From: CAYLWN01 sp964387625
GTDB taxonomy: Bacteria > Patescibacteriota > Microgenomatia > UBA10105
Direction of reading: 5' to 3'
Length of the DNA: 17,071 bases
NCBI GenBank assembly: GCA_964387625.1
Contig: CAYLWN010000019.1
Span: forward strand, 1-17,071
The notes under the pieces were generated by a model, which saw nothing but the letters and a program-made list of their open reading frames with translations, was not told the DNA's origin and made no database searches. A program made the position numbers and the translations under genes. Positions within the stretch are counted from its first letter, which is position 1. Each line of letters starts with the position of its first letter. Of this stretch, positions 7,750 through 14,211 are shown piece by piece.

Positions 7750-9585
7750 TCAATAATTATTCTCTTCATCGTCAGTAGTTATTTTCAAAGCCGGCAATTT
7801 CCGCTTAAATAATTGTATCAGTAATTCTTTTTTTAAGATCAAAGTGACAAAAATTATACTGGTAATTATGCCATATACCCAACTAAATACAGGTTCATTG
7901 TATTGAAGAGTAAAATCACGGCTATTTGCTATGGGAATAATAACCAAATTTCCTACCCCGTCTCTCACTGTTTTCCCAGCACCTTGTACTATCATCCAAT
8001 TCGGACTGTAAGTGAGACTTAAAGAGATTATTTTCCCCTGAGGCAATGTAGTGTCATTTATAACCTGTATCTGATCAGGATCAGGCATTGTTAAGGTTAA
8101 TTTGTTTTCTAAATATCTAACATAACTAGTCAATTTAGGTAAATCATTGCCAACCGTAATTGACGCAATTGATAATAGTTTTTCATCAGCCACGCGAACT
8201 AAATTTACCGGATAAGACAATAACACATTGCCGCTATCTTCTTTTACAATGTTAAGATCCGTAAAAGATTCCTGATGTTTAAAATCCTTGAAATATTCAT
8301 GGCTATTTTCTTTGTGTAATAAAATATAGCTAACACCAAAAATATCTAACCAGTTCTTTACAATTTGCCTGTCACCACTCTCTCTTATGGCAAATGCTCC
8401 CATTGCCCAGGCCGGATGAGTTGCCACTTCATCCCGATTACCCCTGACCTGCATCAATTGTGTATTAAGCTTGTTATTAAGCCAAAATACCGTACTGCCG
8501 GATAAAAATATTCTCCCCTTTGGTAAATCTTTAGTTAAGTTTATGATTTGGTTTTTATAATCAATCCTCGCTTGGTAATCTTTAATATAAAACTTATAGA
8601 CCACAAAACCATTTCCAATTGTCAATAATATAATAGTTGTTAATATAACAAAGTATTTATTAATGTATCTACCTATTATTAGAGGCAACAATAATGACAA
8701 AGCTAATTGTAATTCCAGACTATAACCCAACCAATCCATCCAAAAATCTATATCTGATACAAATCTTACCAAAGTCAAAAATCCAAAACTTGCCAAAAAC
8801 AATATTGCAAATTGGGTTAATTTGACAGTTAACTTATAACGTTTTTGCACAATCCAAAAACCCAAGATAATTGGTACCAAACTTAAAATTAATTGCCAAA
8901 TAAACGAAATTACATTTAATAACGGCTTACCGCCAAATGAAGGATTACCAAGTAAAGTCAACCAAAATTGCGGAGTATACCAAATTGTCGCTAAACTCAA
9001 TGACGTGAGAATAACTAATAAACCAAATATGATCCCCTCTTCTAAAATCCGGGAATTTTTGTAAATGAAAATTAAAATTATCAAACCTACAATTATGGAT
9101 AAAAAACTCCCAATATCGATCAATAACATCAGACTACAAAAAATTGCGGTAAGTAATAAATCAACTGTTTGAGCGGTTTTTACAGATCTTTTGAAAAAAA
9201 ATAAGACCCACGGCAACAAACATAAAGCAAGATTTCTCAACCCATTTCCGGAAAATAATCCAAAAATCTGGGCAGGACCTGCCAAAAATAAAATTATTGA
9301 CCAAATTCGGCTTGATTTTCCTCCGCCTAAGGATTTAACAAAATAAAATAGTCCAATACATCCAAATAATAAAGTGACGATAATTAATAATAAATATGAA
9401 TTTTCAATATTAATTCCTAACCGCGATATAAAAGTAACCGCCAAAGGCACTACAGGGCCACTGATAAAACGGAATGGCACACCTAAGTACCAATTGGGGT
9501 ACCACCAGATATGAGGCCAGTTTTTTTGGGCAAAATTAATTATTTCAATGATAGCAGGCACTGAAGATGTAAGAGGCCAATTCAT
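7750..9585 (-). CDS. Large polytopic membrane protein, PTPS-related/GT-C-like (611 aa)
   Basis: The first half is a series of roughly nine to ten hydrophobic helices (to about residue 335), followed by a soluble, probably extracytoplasmic domain (about 340-560), one last helix (about 565-587) and a basic, then acidic tail. The opening segment WWYPNWYLGVPFRFISGPVVPL resembles the conserved loop of large membrane proteins annotated as 6-pyruvoyl-tetrahydropterin synthase-related (PF10131), which look like GT-C glycosyltransferases or flippase partners. That match is from memory. Members normally have a membrane helix before this loop; here the protein begins inside the loop, and an in-frame TAA lies 15 bases upstream of the ATG at 9585, so the 5' end may be lost. 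A 14-codon frame starting with ATG ends by ATGA overlap with this start. No nearby gene shares an obvious pathway beyond cell-surface work. Confidence 0.7.
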   Translation of the reverse strand: MNWPLTSSVPAIIEIINFAQKNWPHIWWYPNWYLGVPFRFISGPVVPLAVTFISRLGINIENSYLLLIIVTLLFGCIGLFYFVKSLGGGKSSRIWSIILFLAGPAQIFGLFSGNGLRNLALCLLPWVLFFFKRSVKTAQTVDLLLTAIFCSLMLLIDIGSFLSIIVGLIILIFIYKNSRILEEGIIFGLLVILTSLSLATIWYTPQFWLTLLGNPSFGGKPLLNVISFIWQLILSLVPIILGFWIVQKRYKLTVKLTQFAILFLASFGFLTLVRFVSDIDFWMDWLGYSLELQLALSLLLPLIIGRYINKYFVILTTIILLTIGNGFVVYKFYIKDYQARIDYKNQIINLTKDLPKGRIFLSGSTVFWLNNKLNTQLMQVRGNRDEVATHPAWAMGAFAIRESGDRQIVKNWLDIFGVSYILLHKENSHEYFKDFKHQESFTDLNIVKEDSGNVLLSYPVNLVRVADEKLLSIASITVGNDLPKLTSYVRYLENKLTLTMPDPDQIQVINDTTLPQGKIISLSLTYSPNWMIVQGAGKTVRDGVGNLVIIPIANSRDFTLQYNEPVFSWVYGIITSIIFVTLILKKELLIQLFKRKLPALKITTDDEENNY

Positions 9586-9693
9586 ATTATGGCCAATTTA
9601 ACACTAAGTAAGCAACGAATCAACATTTTAAATTAACCCTTGAAGTGTTTTGTGAATCTGCCTGCACAAGACAAGAATTTTCTTTTATTTAAT

Positions 9694-9733
9694 CGTCATT
9701 CAGAGCCAAGTCAGACTTGGCGAAGAATCTCAT
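9694..9733 (-). repeat. Short palindromic repeat, left flank of the GIY-YIG gene
   Basis: On the minus strand this reads GAGATTCTTC at one end and CTGAATGACG at the other. The middle is an 8-bp perfect inverted repeat, GCCAAGTC-A-GACTTGGC (9705-9721). It belongs to the ATTCTTC...GAATGAC type of interspersed palindrome. A copy in the opposite orientation flanks the other side of the GIY-YIG gene (10055-10106). Confidence 0.7.
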
Positions 9734-9738
9734 CAATT

Positions 9739-10032
9739 TTATAGAATATTGTTGTATAAATCATTATAGTGTGGATTTGTTTTTTCAATTAGTTTCTGTT
9801 TGAAATTCCTATTTTTACCTTTTAAATATTTCTCTCTTATGATTGCTTCTTCGATATTTTCAAAAGTTTCAAAATATACTAATTTATGAAGATTATATTT
9901 TTTAGTAAATCCTTCAACATAACTATTTTTATGCTCCCAAATCCTCTTAATCAGATTGCTAGTAACTCCTATATATAGAACAGTATTATATACATTAGCG
10001 AGTATATAAACATAACCATGCTTTATTAGCAT
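9739..10032 (-). CDS. GIY-YIG nuclease-superfamily protein (97 aa, UPF0213/YhbQ-like)
   Basis: The whole protein is one compact GIY-YIG domain. The first motif is GYVYI (6-10), and the second is YIG (20-22) in NTVLYIGVTSNL. These are followed by the catalytic-type Arg30 in LIKRIWEHK, His34, the family-typical EGFTKKYNLHKLVYFE, and Glu67 in AIIREKYLKGK. Length matches stand-alone members, which carry no DNA-targeting domain. Such proteins are metal-dependent endonuclease folds; the cellular role of this subgroup is not well defined. The gene lies between inversely oriented short palindromic repeats (9694-9733 and 10055-10106), suggesting it moves with, or helps spread, these repeats. The start is the ATG at 10032. 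Confidence 0.9.
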   Translation of the reverse strand: MLIKHGYVYILANVYNTVLYIGVTSNLIKRIWEHKNSYVEGFTKKYNLHKLVYFETFENIEEAIIREKYLKGKNRNFKQKLIEKTNPHYNDLYNNIL

Positions 10033-10054
10033 ACTATTTGATTATTATATCGTA

Positions 10055-10106
10055 TGGGATTCTTCTCCACGATTCGCTTTGAGGCTCATCGGGATCAGAA
10101 TGACAT
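10055..10106 (+). repeat. Short palindromic repeat, right flank of the GIY-YIG gene
   Basis: This begins GGGATTCTTC and ends CAGAATGACA on the plus strand, so it is inverted relative to the copy at 9694-9733. The middle differs, containing GATTCGCTTTGAGGC and CATCGGGATC. Only the ends are conserved between the two copies. Confidence 0.65.
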
Positions 10107-10130
10107 AACTTTTTTCGACAAAATAACTAT

Positions 10131-10162
10131 GGAAGATCCTTCACTACGTTCAGGATGACATA
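10131..10162 (+). repeat. Second ATCCTTC...GGATGACA repeat unit
   Basis: GAAGATCCTTCACTACG continues into TTCAGGATGACATAAC. Its ends are variants of the repeat just upstream (ATTCTTC/GAATGACA become ATCCTTC/GGATGACA). It ends just outside the 3' end of the SGNH hydrolase gene. Confidence 0.6.
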
Positions 10163-10168
10163 ACAATT

Positions 10169-11113
10169 TTATAAAACAGATAAAATTGTTTCGGCAACAA
10201 TTTTGGCAAATAAGGATTTACCCTCATCAGATGGATGGATATGATCTCCTGAATTTATATATTTGGGATTTCCATCAGTACCAGATAGCGATGCATGAAA
10301 TACATCAGCCAAAGGATACTTTTCGGAAGTCGCAAAATTTACAGTATTTTGTAAATATACTTTGACAGTTTGACATTGAATGTATTTTTGATCCGGAGCT
10401 AAATTTGCTGATCCGTCAGTATATGTCGGACAAAATGGTGCAACAGTTGACGCAAAAACGATTTTGGTTTTGGGACTACCACTCTTAACAAGTTTCACTA
10501 AATTTGCCATAGTCAACCAATGACGGTTGATATCGCTTTGGTTATTTTCCCAATGATTATATGCAAATGATTCGATAACCAAAATATCAGGTTTGGTACT
10601 TAAAACAGAAGATCTGGCTTCACTCAAATATGTATAGTCATTTGTGAGTCTGGTAATGCCATAATCAATATTTGATGCCCCTACTCCATGATTTATAACT
10701 GTTAATTTAGTATTGGGCAGTTTTGCTTGCAAAGCTGTTTTCAAATCTGGTACTTCAGGACCTAGTGTATCCACCATAGAATCGCCTAAAACTGCAATGG
10801 TTAATTGAGATGGCTGATTACTCACAGATTTAACCGGCTGAGTAACTGCTATTTTAGTAGTTTTGGCATTTTTAGGAACAGCTGATGGTATAGCTGAACT
10901 CTCAATCACATCGCTAAATTTAGAAACGCCTAAAACATCTGGAGTCCCTTGTTTGGCAAAATAATCATTTAAACTGATTTCCTGAGCTTGAGCTGATTTA
11001 GGTATACTATTTGCAATATTGCGATTTTGATAAGTGGTGACATTATTAAATATTACTGCCAACGAAACTATGTCCAATGCAAAACAAAGGCAGAAAAACA
11101 GAAGTTTTCTCAT
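10169..11113 (-). CDS. Secreted or membrane-anchored SGNH/GDSL-family hydrolase (314 aa)
   Basis: SGNH hydrolases are Ser-His-Asp esterases or lipases; secreted ones often remove acyl groups from polysaccharides or lipids. Visible here are block I, VLGDSMVD (Ser112); block II, GVGASNIDYG (Gly145 region); a block III-like ESFAYNHW (Asn186); and block V, DHIHPSDEG (Asp290, His293). An N-terminal hydrophobic helix (about 3-23) acts as signal or anchor. A low-complexity Ser/Pro/Lys/Thr linker (about 70-102) follows, so the enzyme domain sits outside the membrane. The substrate cannot be read from sequence. The gene is on the same strand as the CapA-like gene, with 332 bases of repeat-rich DNA between them. 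It starts at the ATG at 11113. Confidence 0.85.
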   Translation of the reverse strand: MRKLLFFCLCFALDIVSLAVIFNNVTTYQNRNIANSIPKSAQAQEISLNDYFAKQGTPDVLGVSKFSDVIESSAIPSAVPKNAKTTKIAVTQPVKSVSNQPSQLTIAVLGDSMVDTLGPEVPDLKTALQAKLPNTKLTVINHGVGASNIDYGITRLTNDYTYLSEARSSVLSTKPDILVIESFAYNHWENNQSDINRHWLTMANLVKLVKSGSPKTKIVFASTVAPFCPTYTDGSANLAPDQKYIQCQTVKVYLQNTVNFATSEKYPLADVFHASLSGTDGNPKYINSGDHIHPSDEGKSLFAKIVAETILSVL

Positions 11114-11229
11114 ATATTAACAATAAATTATTTTTTGAGGGATTGTAAAGAGGCAATCAATAAAAATTTCCAATGACCAATGATAAATGACCAATCAAAT
11201 CCAAAGCTTAAATTTTTTAATGAATAAAA

Positions 11230-11358
11230 AAGTAACCCTTGAGGTATTTTTTGTAATTTTTCTTACGAGTGATTAAAGTGCGGAGACGGCCAAATGGTCC
11301 GAGGTTCCGCCTGATTATCACGAAGTTAGAAAAATCAAAAAATCCTCACGGGTTTGTG
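11230..11358. repeat. Long imperfect inverted repeat (arms about 50 bp)
   Basis: The left arm, AACCCTTGAGG onward (about 11235-11285), matches the reverse complement of the right arm ending CCTCACGGGTT (about 11309-11354) along most of its length, both including ATTTTTTG, ATTTTTCT and GTGAT blocks and meeting at GCGGA/TCCGC. The centre folds further (CGGCC-AAAT-GGTCCG). Outer bases AAGTAACC (11230-11237) also match GGTTACTT (11383-11390). The whole is a MITE-like or structured-RNA-like element; no transposase gene lies inside. Confidence 0.65.
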
Positions 11359-11361
11359 TTC

Positions 11362-11379
11362 CCTGCCTGCGCAGGCAGG
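11362..11379. repeat. 18-base perfect palindrome
   Basis: CCTGCCTGCGCAGGCAGG is its own reverse complement. A diverged relative (CCTGCCTACGCAGTCAGG, 11932-11949) is inside the CapA-like coding sequence, showing the same repeat family in coding and non-coding DNA. Confidence 0.8.
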
Positions 11380-11383
11380 TTTG

Positions 11384-11414
11384 GTTACTTCTCTTGCACA
11401 AGCAAGAAAGTAAC
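11384..11414. repeat. Hairpin with GTTACTT/AAGTAAC ends
   Basis: GTTACTT (11384-11390) pairs with AAGTAAC (11408-11414), and inside it CTTGC pairs with GCAAG around an ACAA loop. The GTTACTT end is shared with the outer ends of the adjoining long inverted repeat. Confidence 0.65.
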
Positions 11415-11432
11415 ATAAATAATAAATTATTA

Positions 11433-11451
11433 CCCTTCGACAAGCTCAGGG
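11433..11451. repeat. CCCTTCGACAAGCTCAGGG repeat overlapping the CapA stop codon
   Basis: This imperfect palindrome resembles a short repeat (CCCTGAGCTTGTCGAAGGG) that I recall as widespread in bacterial genomes. It overlaps the last codons and the TGA (11448-11446) of the CapA-like gene, so the repeat supplies the C-terminal end of that protein. Confidence 0.6.
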
Positions 11452-12549
11452 AATAAAAGCTTCTCCGTAATTTCTAATACCTATGGGAATAATTTCTATT
11501 TTATTATTTTGTAATTGTTTACCAAGAAAATTTAATTTCACTAAATTGCCTTTTTTAGTTTCACTACTCCATTCCTGATCAAAAACAGTATTTCCCATGG
11601 CATAAAAAATAACACCCTTACCATAAAATTCAAAAGGTTGGATTACGTGCGGATGATTTCCTACAATAATATCTGCTCCCGAATCGATAAACCATCGCCC
11701 AAGTTCTTTGGGATCCTCTGCTTCTTTTTCAGGTATTTGAGTATATTCTTTACCCCAATGAATTGAAATTACAATTATGTCAACACTTTTTCTTAAATCG
11801 GTAATTTGTTTGCTTACCAGTTCTCTGTTTAACTGCTGACCAACAGTATTGTAACCTAAGAAACCTACTTTTATATTTTGCACTACCTTTATCACTGACG
11901 AAGAACAATCAACATTATTGTTCGAATCCTGCCTGCCTACGCAGTCAGGCTTTGCAGGATGAGAACTCTTTTCAGATAACTTCTCATCCCGATCAGCATC
12001 GGGATTCGAAGAATAATAACAAACATTATTTGTATATCCAACCGTATCTATTCCAAGATTATTCAATAATTTTTCTGTTTCACCCAATCCTTCCCAACCA
12101 TAATTTAATGAATGATTATTGGCTAAATTAACTACATCTACTCCGCTAGTTTTTAAACTTTGTGCAAATCTGGTGTCTCCGCAAAATTTCATGCCCTCGT
12201 TTGTAATGGGACAATTAGATATCAAAGGTGACTCTAGATTAATCAGCGTTAAATCCGCTGATTGTAATATGTCTTTAATACCTCTAAGCGGCCACATAAA
12301 ATCATTTTTTAGTGTCATTTGCCAGTTTACTGATCTGGCAGGAATCACATCACCGGTGATTAACATGCTCCATATGTTATTTTCTTTTACTGCTGGAACA
12401 GTGTTTTCAATTACTTTATTACTTGAAATTCTCACATTTTGAGTACGATTTCTGAATAAATATAAACTTACACCAATATCTAAAACTATAATCAATATAA
12501 TTATTAATATTTTTTTTATTTTACTTGATTGTTTATATATTTTTACCAT
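11446..12549 (-). CDS. CapA-family metallophosphoesterase-like membrane-anchored protein (367 aa)
   Basis: The CapA/PGA_cap family has a calcineurin-like phosphoesterase fold and is linked to poly-gamma-glutamate or capsule work; its biochemical role in most bacteria is open. Family motifs are clear: TGDVIPAR (65-72), INLESPL (103-109), VNLANNHSLNYG (140-151), SIHWGKEYTQIP (262-273) and VGNHPHVIQPFE (296-307), then YAMGN (316-320). A membrane helix (about 12-32) anchors it. Residues about 180-210 form an extra segment between NLGIDTVGYTNN and the strand VVQNIKVGFLGY; it is encoded by three stacked palindromes (11921-12010) that kept the frame open. The stop codon lies in another repeat. A TATAAT at 12571-12566 on the minus strand would give a very short leader. 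The family call is sure, the function not. Confidence 0.85.
   Translation of the reverse strand: MVKIYKQSSKIKKILIIILIIVLDIGVSLYLFRNRTQNVRISSNKVIENTVPAVKENNIWSMLITGDVIPARSVNWQMTLKNDFMWPLRGIKDILQSADLTLINLESPLISNCPITNEGMKFCGDTRFAQSLKTSGVDVVNLANNHSLNYGWEGLGETEKLLNNLGIDTVGYTNNVCYYSSNPDADRDEKLSEKSSHPAKPDCVGRQDSNNNVDCSSSVIKVVQNIKVGFLGYNTVGQQLNRELVSKQITDLRKSVDIIVISIHWGKEYTQIPEKEAEDPKELGRWFIDSGADIIVGNHPHVIQPFEFYGKGVIFYAMGNTVFDQEWSSETKKGNLVKLNFLGKQLQNNKIEIIPIGIRNYGEAFIP
11921..12010. repeat. Three stacked palindromes inserted in-frame in the CapA-like gene
   Basis: Outer arms TTCGAATCC (11921-11929) and GGATTCGAA (12002-12010) are exact reverse complements. Inside are TCCTGC/GCAGGA (11927-11932/11954-11959) enclosing a relative of the 18-base palindrome, then GATGAGAA/TTCTCATC (11958-11965/11981-11988), then ATCCCGAT-CAGC-ATCGGGAT (11986-12005). 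The length, 90 bases, is a multiple of three and adds about 30 residues to the protein. Confidence 0.8.
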
Positions 12550-12565
12550 AATTTTACTTGCATCA

Positions 12566-12571
12566 ATTATA
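12566..12571 (-). promoter_or_regulatory. Candidate -10 box for the CapA-like gene
   Basis: A perfect TATAAT on the minus strand lies 17 bases before the ATG at 12549. No convincing -35 box is seen upstream, and AT-rich DNA yields such hexamers often. Confidence 0.3.
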
Positions 12572-12658
12572 ACCTAAGAATAAAATTTTTTTATTTTAAT
12601 TTTTATAAGATATTTAGAATATTTTGTTTTATTATTTTATAAATTATATTAGAGCGTT

Positions 12659-12687
12659 TTGACAAGATAATATTAATATGATACACT
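12659..12687 (+). promoter_or_regulatory. Strong sigma-70-type promoter for the surface protein-sortase operon
   Basis: A perfect TTGACA (12659-12664), a 17-base spacer, and TACACT (12682-12687) preceded by the extended TG (12679-12680) form the best promoter in the window. Transcription would begin near 12694, about 30 bases before the ATG at 12724. Confidence 0.75.
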
Positions 12688-12723
12688 GTTTTTCGAAATA
12701 TTATATAGGTTATAAACCATACT

Positions 12724-13299
12724 ATGCGGGAGAAAAAATTATTTTTTATAATATTTTGTTTAGTTGCCATCATTTTGTTTGTTCTAAAATATAGAACACA
12801 ACAATCATATTCATGTAATGATATAACTTGCCCTTTTCCCTCAGATTTTCCATGTCCGAGCGGCAATTGTACTTTTTCACCATTCCCTTCATGTGTGCCA
12901 ACAGGATCTCCTAGTTGTTCACCGCAACCATCATCTTCACCAAGACCAACTATTTCTCCACTACCAACTCCATCAGAAACACCTGATGTATCCCCAACTT
13001 ACCTACCAAGCCCATCAACAACATCTGTACCTGAAATTTCTCCCACACCAACCCCACAACCTGAAGTAACTCCCACACCAACCCCAAATGATGAAAATAA
13101 CAATGGAAATGGTGGAACCGGCGGAGGTGGCGAGAGCAGTTCTTCAAATAATCAACCATCAGGTCAAGTTCTGGGTGGTCAAGTATTAGCTGCAACAGGA
13201 AACTCTACGCAAGAATTGGGCATATCATTAATCATATTTGGAACTTCAGCTATGATTTCATCTGCTTATGCGATCAGGAAAACGAAAAAATTATCGTAA
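12724..13299 (+). CDS. Pro/Ser/Thr-rich cell-wall-type surface protein with LAATG sorting tail (191 aa)
   Basis: The protein has a basic start and an N-terminal hydrophobic signal (about 5-22). A short region with six cysteines (31, 36, 44, 49, 57, 65) follows, then a Pro/Ser/Thr-rich stalk (about 66-121, with PTPTP repeats) and a Gly/Ser/Asn stretch (126-146). The end is VLAATG (154-159), a hydrophobic helix (about 165-183) and the basic RKTKK. This is the layout of sortase substrates, with LAATG in place of LPxTG. The sortase gene overlaps its 3' end by 32 bases, which strongly supports the pairing. The stalk implies display away from the membrane; the cysteine-rich head could be the functional part. 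I do not recognise a head family. No clear Shine-Dalgarno precedes the ATG. Confidence 0.8.
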   Translation: MREKKLFFIIFCLVAIILFVLKYRTQQSYSCNDITCPFPSDFPCPSGNCTFSPFPSCVPTGSPSCSPQPSSSPRPTISPLPTPSETPDVSPTYLPSPSTTSVPEISPTPTPQPEVTPTPTPNDENNNGNGGTGGGGESSSSNNQPSGQVLGGQVLAATGNSTQELGISLIIFGTSAMISSAYAIRKTKKLS

Positions 13300-13831
13300 A
13301 TTAAAAAATTCTGCAAAACTTTTCCGCCTTTATATAGTTTTTACCGGAATCGGGTTGTTGTGTGTAATTTCCGGATTTATTTTGATCTTTAGCAAACTTT
13401 CCTATGCCAAATCTCAAATTAAATTAAATAATAATTCTCCTGTCAGACTGATAATTCCCTCGCTGCGTGTATATTTACCCATCGTTGAATCAGAAATAGT
13501 GGGTACTCATTGGCAAATATCACCTACTGATGTAAATCACTTAGTTTCATCTTCCAACCCGGGAGAAAATAATAATATTGTCATTTATGGCCATAATAAA
13601 TGGGAAATATTGGGTAAATTGAAAGATCTTGAAATTGGTGCTCAAATCGATATCAAAACTGTAAATGGCCAAATTCATACCTATCAAATATTTGATAAAA
13701 AAGAAGTTAATCAATATGCTGTTGCTTATATAAAACCTACAAATACTGAGATGCTGACCATATTTACCTGTTCAGGCTGGTTTGATTCTAAAAGATTAAT
13801 TATTCAAGCACAACCTATCTTCCATTCTTAA
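13268..13831 (+). CDS. Sortase (187 aa)
   Basis: Sortases are membrane transpeptidases that cut a sorting motif and join the protein to a cell-surface nucleophile. The catalytic set is visible: His109 in VIYGHN, Cys168 in LTIFTCSGW, and Arg176 in SKRLIIQA. One N-terminal membrane helix (about 20-42) follows a very basic start, giving an N-in topology with the enzyme outside. The ATG at 13268 overlaps the upstream surface-protein gene by 32 bases in another frame, implying translational coupling; a later start would remove the basic N-terminus. Length is usual for single-domain class D/E-like sortases, but I cannot fix the class. The likely substrate is the protein encoded just upstream. Confidence 0.9.
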   Translation: MRSGKRKNYRKLKNSAKLFRLYIVFTGIGLLCVISGFILIFSKLSYAKSQIKLNNNSPVRLIIPSLRVYLPIVESEIVGTHWQISPTDVNHLVSSSNPGENNNIVIYGHNKWEILGKLKDLEIGAQIDIKTVNGQIHTYQIFDKKEVNQYAVAYIKPTNTEMLTIFTCSGWFDSKRLIIQAQPIFHS

Positions 13832-13899
13832 TTTTTAATTCATAATTCCTCTTTCATCTTCCTGTCTTCCTGTCTTAACGTCTAAGTTCTCCTTTCCCC

Positions 13900-13928
13900 T
13901 TGTATCTAATTGCTACTTTGGGTATAAT
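13900..13928 (+). promoter_or_regulatory. Candidate promoter upstream of the gap and rpmG
   Basis: TTGTAT (13900-13905), a 17-base spacer and a perfect TATAAT (13923-13928) lie just before the N gap. It probably drives rpmG, but the gap hides the distance. The stretch before it (13855-13880) carries short CTTCCTGT repeats resembling the AGGAAGAC repeats near 38-62. Confidence 0.55.
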
Positions 13929-13931
13929 TTC

Positions 13932-14031
13932 NNNNNNNNNNNNNNNNNNNNNNNNNNNNNNNNNNNNNNNNNNNNNNNNNNNNNNNNNNNNNNNNNNNNN
14001 NNNNNNNNNNNNNNNNNNNNNNNNNNNNNNN
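13932..14031. other. Scaffold gap of exactly 100 N
   Basis: Exactly 100 unknown bases, the usual placeholder for a gap of unknown size. Any reading frame across it is an artefact, and whole genes could be missing between the sortase and rpmG. Confidence 0.98.
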
Positions 14032-14205
14032 ATGGCTAAAAAAGGACAACGAATTCAATTTACTTTAAGATGTGAAGTTTGCGGATCACAAAATTACATG
14101 TCATCTAAAAACAAACTTAATACCAAAGAAAAATTAAACTTCAATAAATTTTGCCGCAAATGCCGAAAAGTCACGAAGCACAAGGAAGTTGATAAGTTAG
14201 ACTAG
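14032..14205 (+). CDS. rpmG: Large ribosomal subunit protein L33 (57 aa)
   Basis: L33 is a small protein of the 50S subunit near the E site. The sequence MAKKGQRIQFTLRCEVCG and the second half FCRKCRKVTKHKEVD match it well. Two CxxC pairs (Cys14/17 and Cys41/44) mark the zinc-binding (C+) form. The ATG directly follows the N gap, and the length of 57 is normal, so this is very likely the true start; the frame appears longer only because the gap is open. It is followed after six bases by a secreted hypothetical protein. In many bacteria rpmG lies by tRNA-Trp and secE-nusG; here tRNA-Trp is near but secE-nusG is not visible. Confidence 0.93.
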   Translation: MAKKGQRIQFTLRCEVCGSQNYMSSKNKLNTKEKLNFNKFCRKCRKVTKHKEVDKLD

Positions 14206-14211
14206 AAGCTT

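Larger units (their letters stand above)
11114..11445. other. Repeat-filled intergenic region
   Basis: No coding frame is supported. It contains short ATGACCAAT direct repeats (about 11173-11196), the long inverted repeat (11230-11358), an 18-base perfect palindrome (11362-11379), a hairpin ending in GTTACTT/AAGTAAC (11384-11414) and part of a CCCTTCGACAAGCTCAGGG repeat. Confidence 0.7.

Noticed and set aside
11114..11445. Riboswitch
   Set aside because: The structure is a symmetric inverted repeat with palindromes sharing ends, which fits repeat elements better than any aptamer core I can recognise.
12603..12866. Minus-strand 87-codon frame over the start of the stalk-protein gene
   Set aside because: It overlaps a strong plus-strand promoter and a signal-peptide-bearing gene, and has no recognisable features.
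13900..14205. A 101-codon frame running through the N gap
   Set aside because: The gap is unknown sequence; the L33 part begins at the ATG directly after it and is full length.
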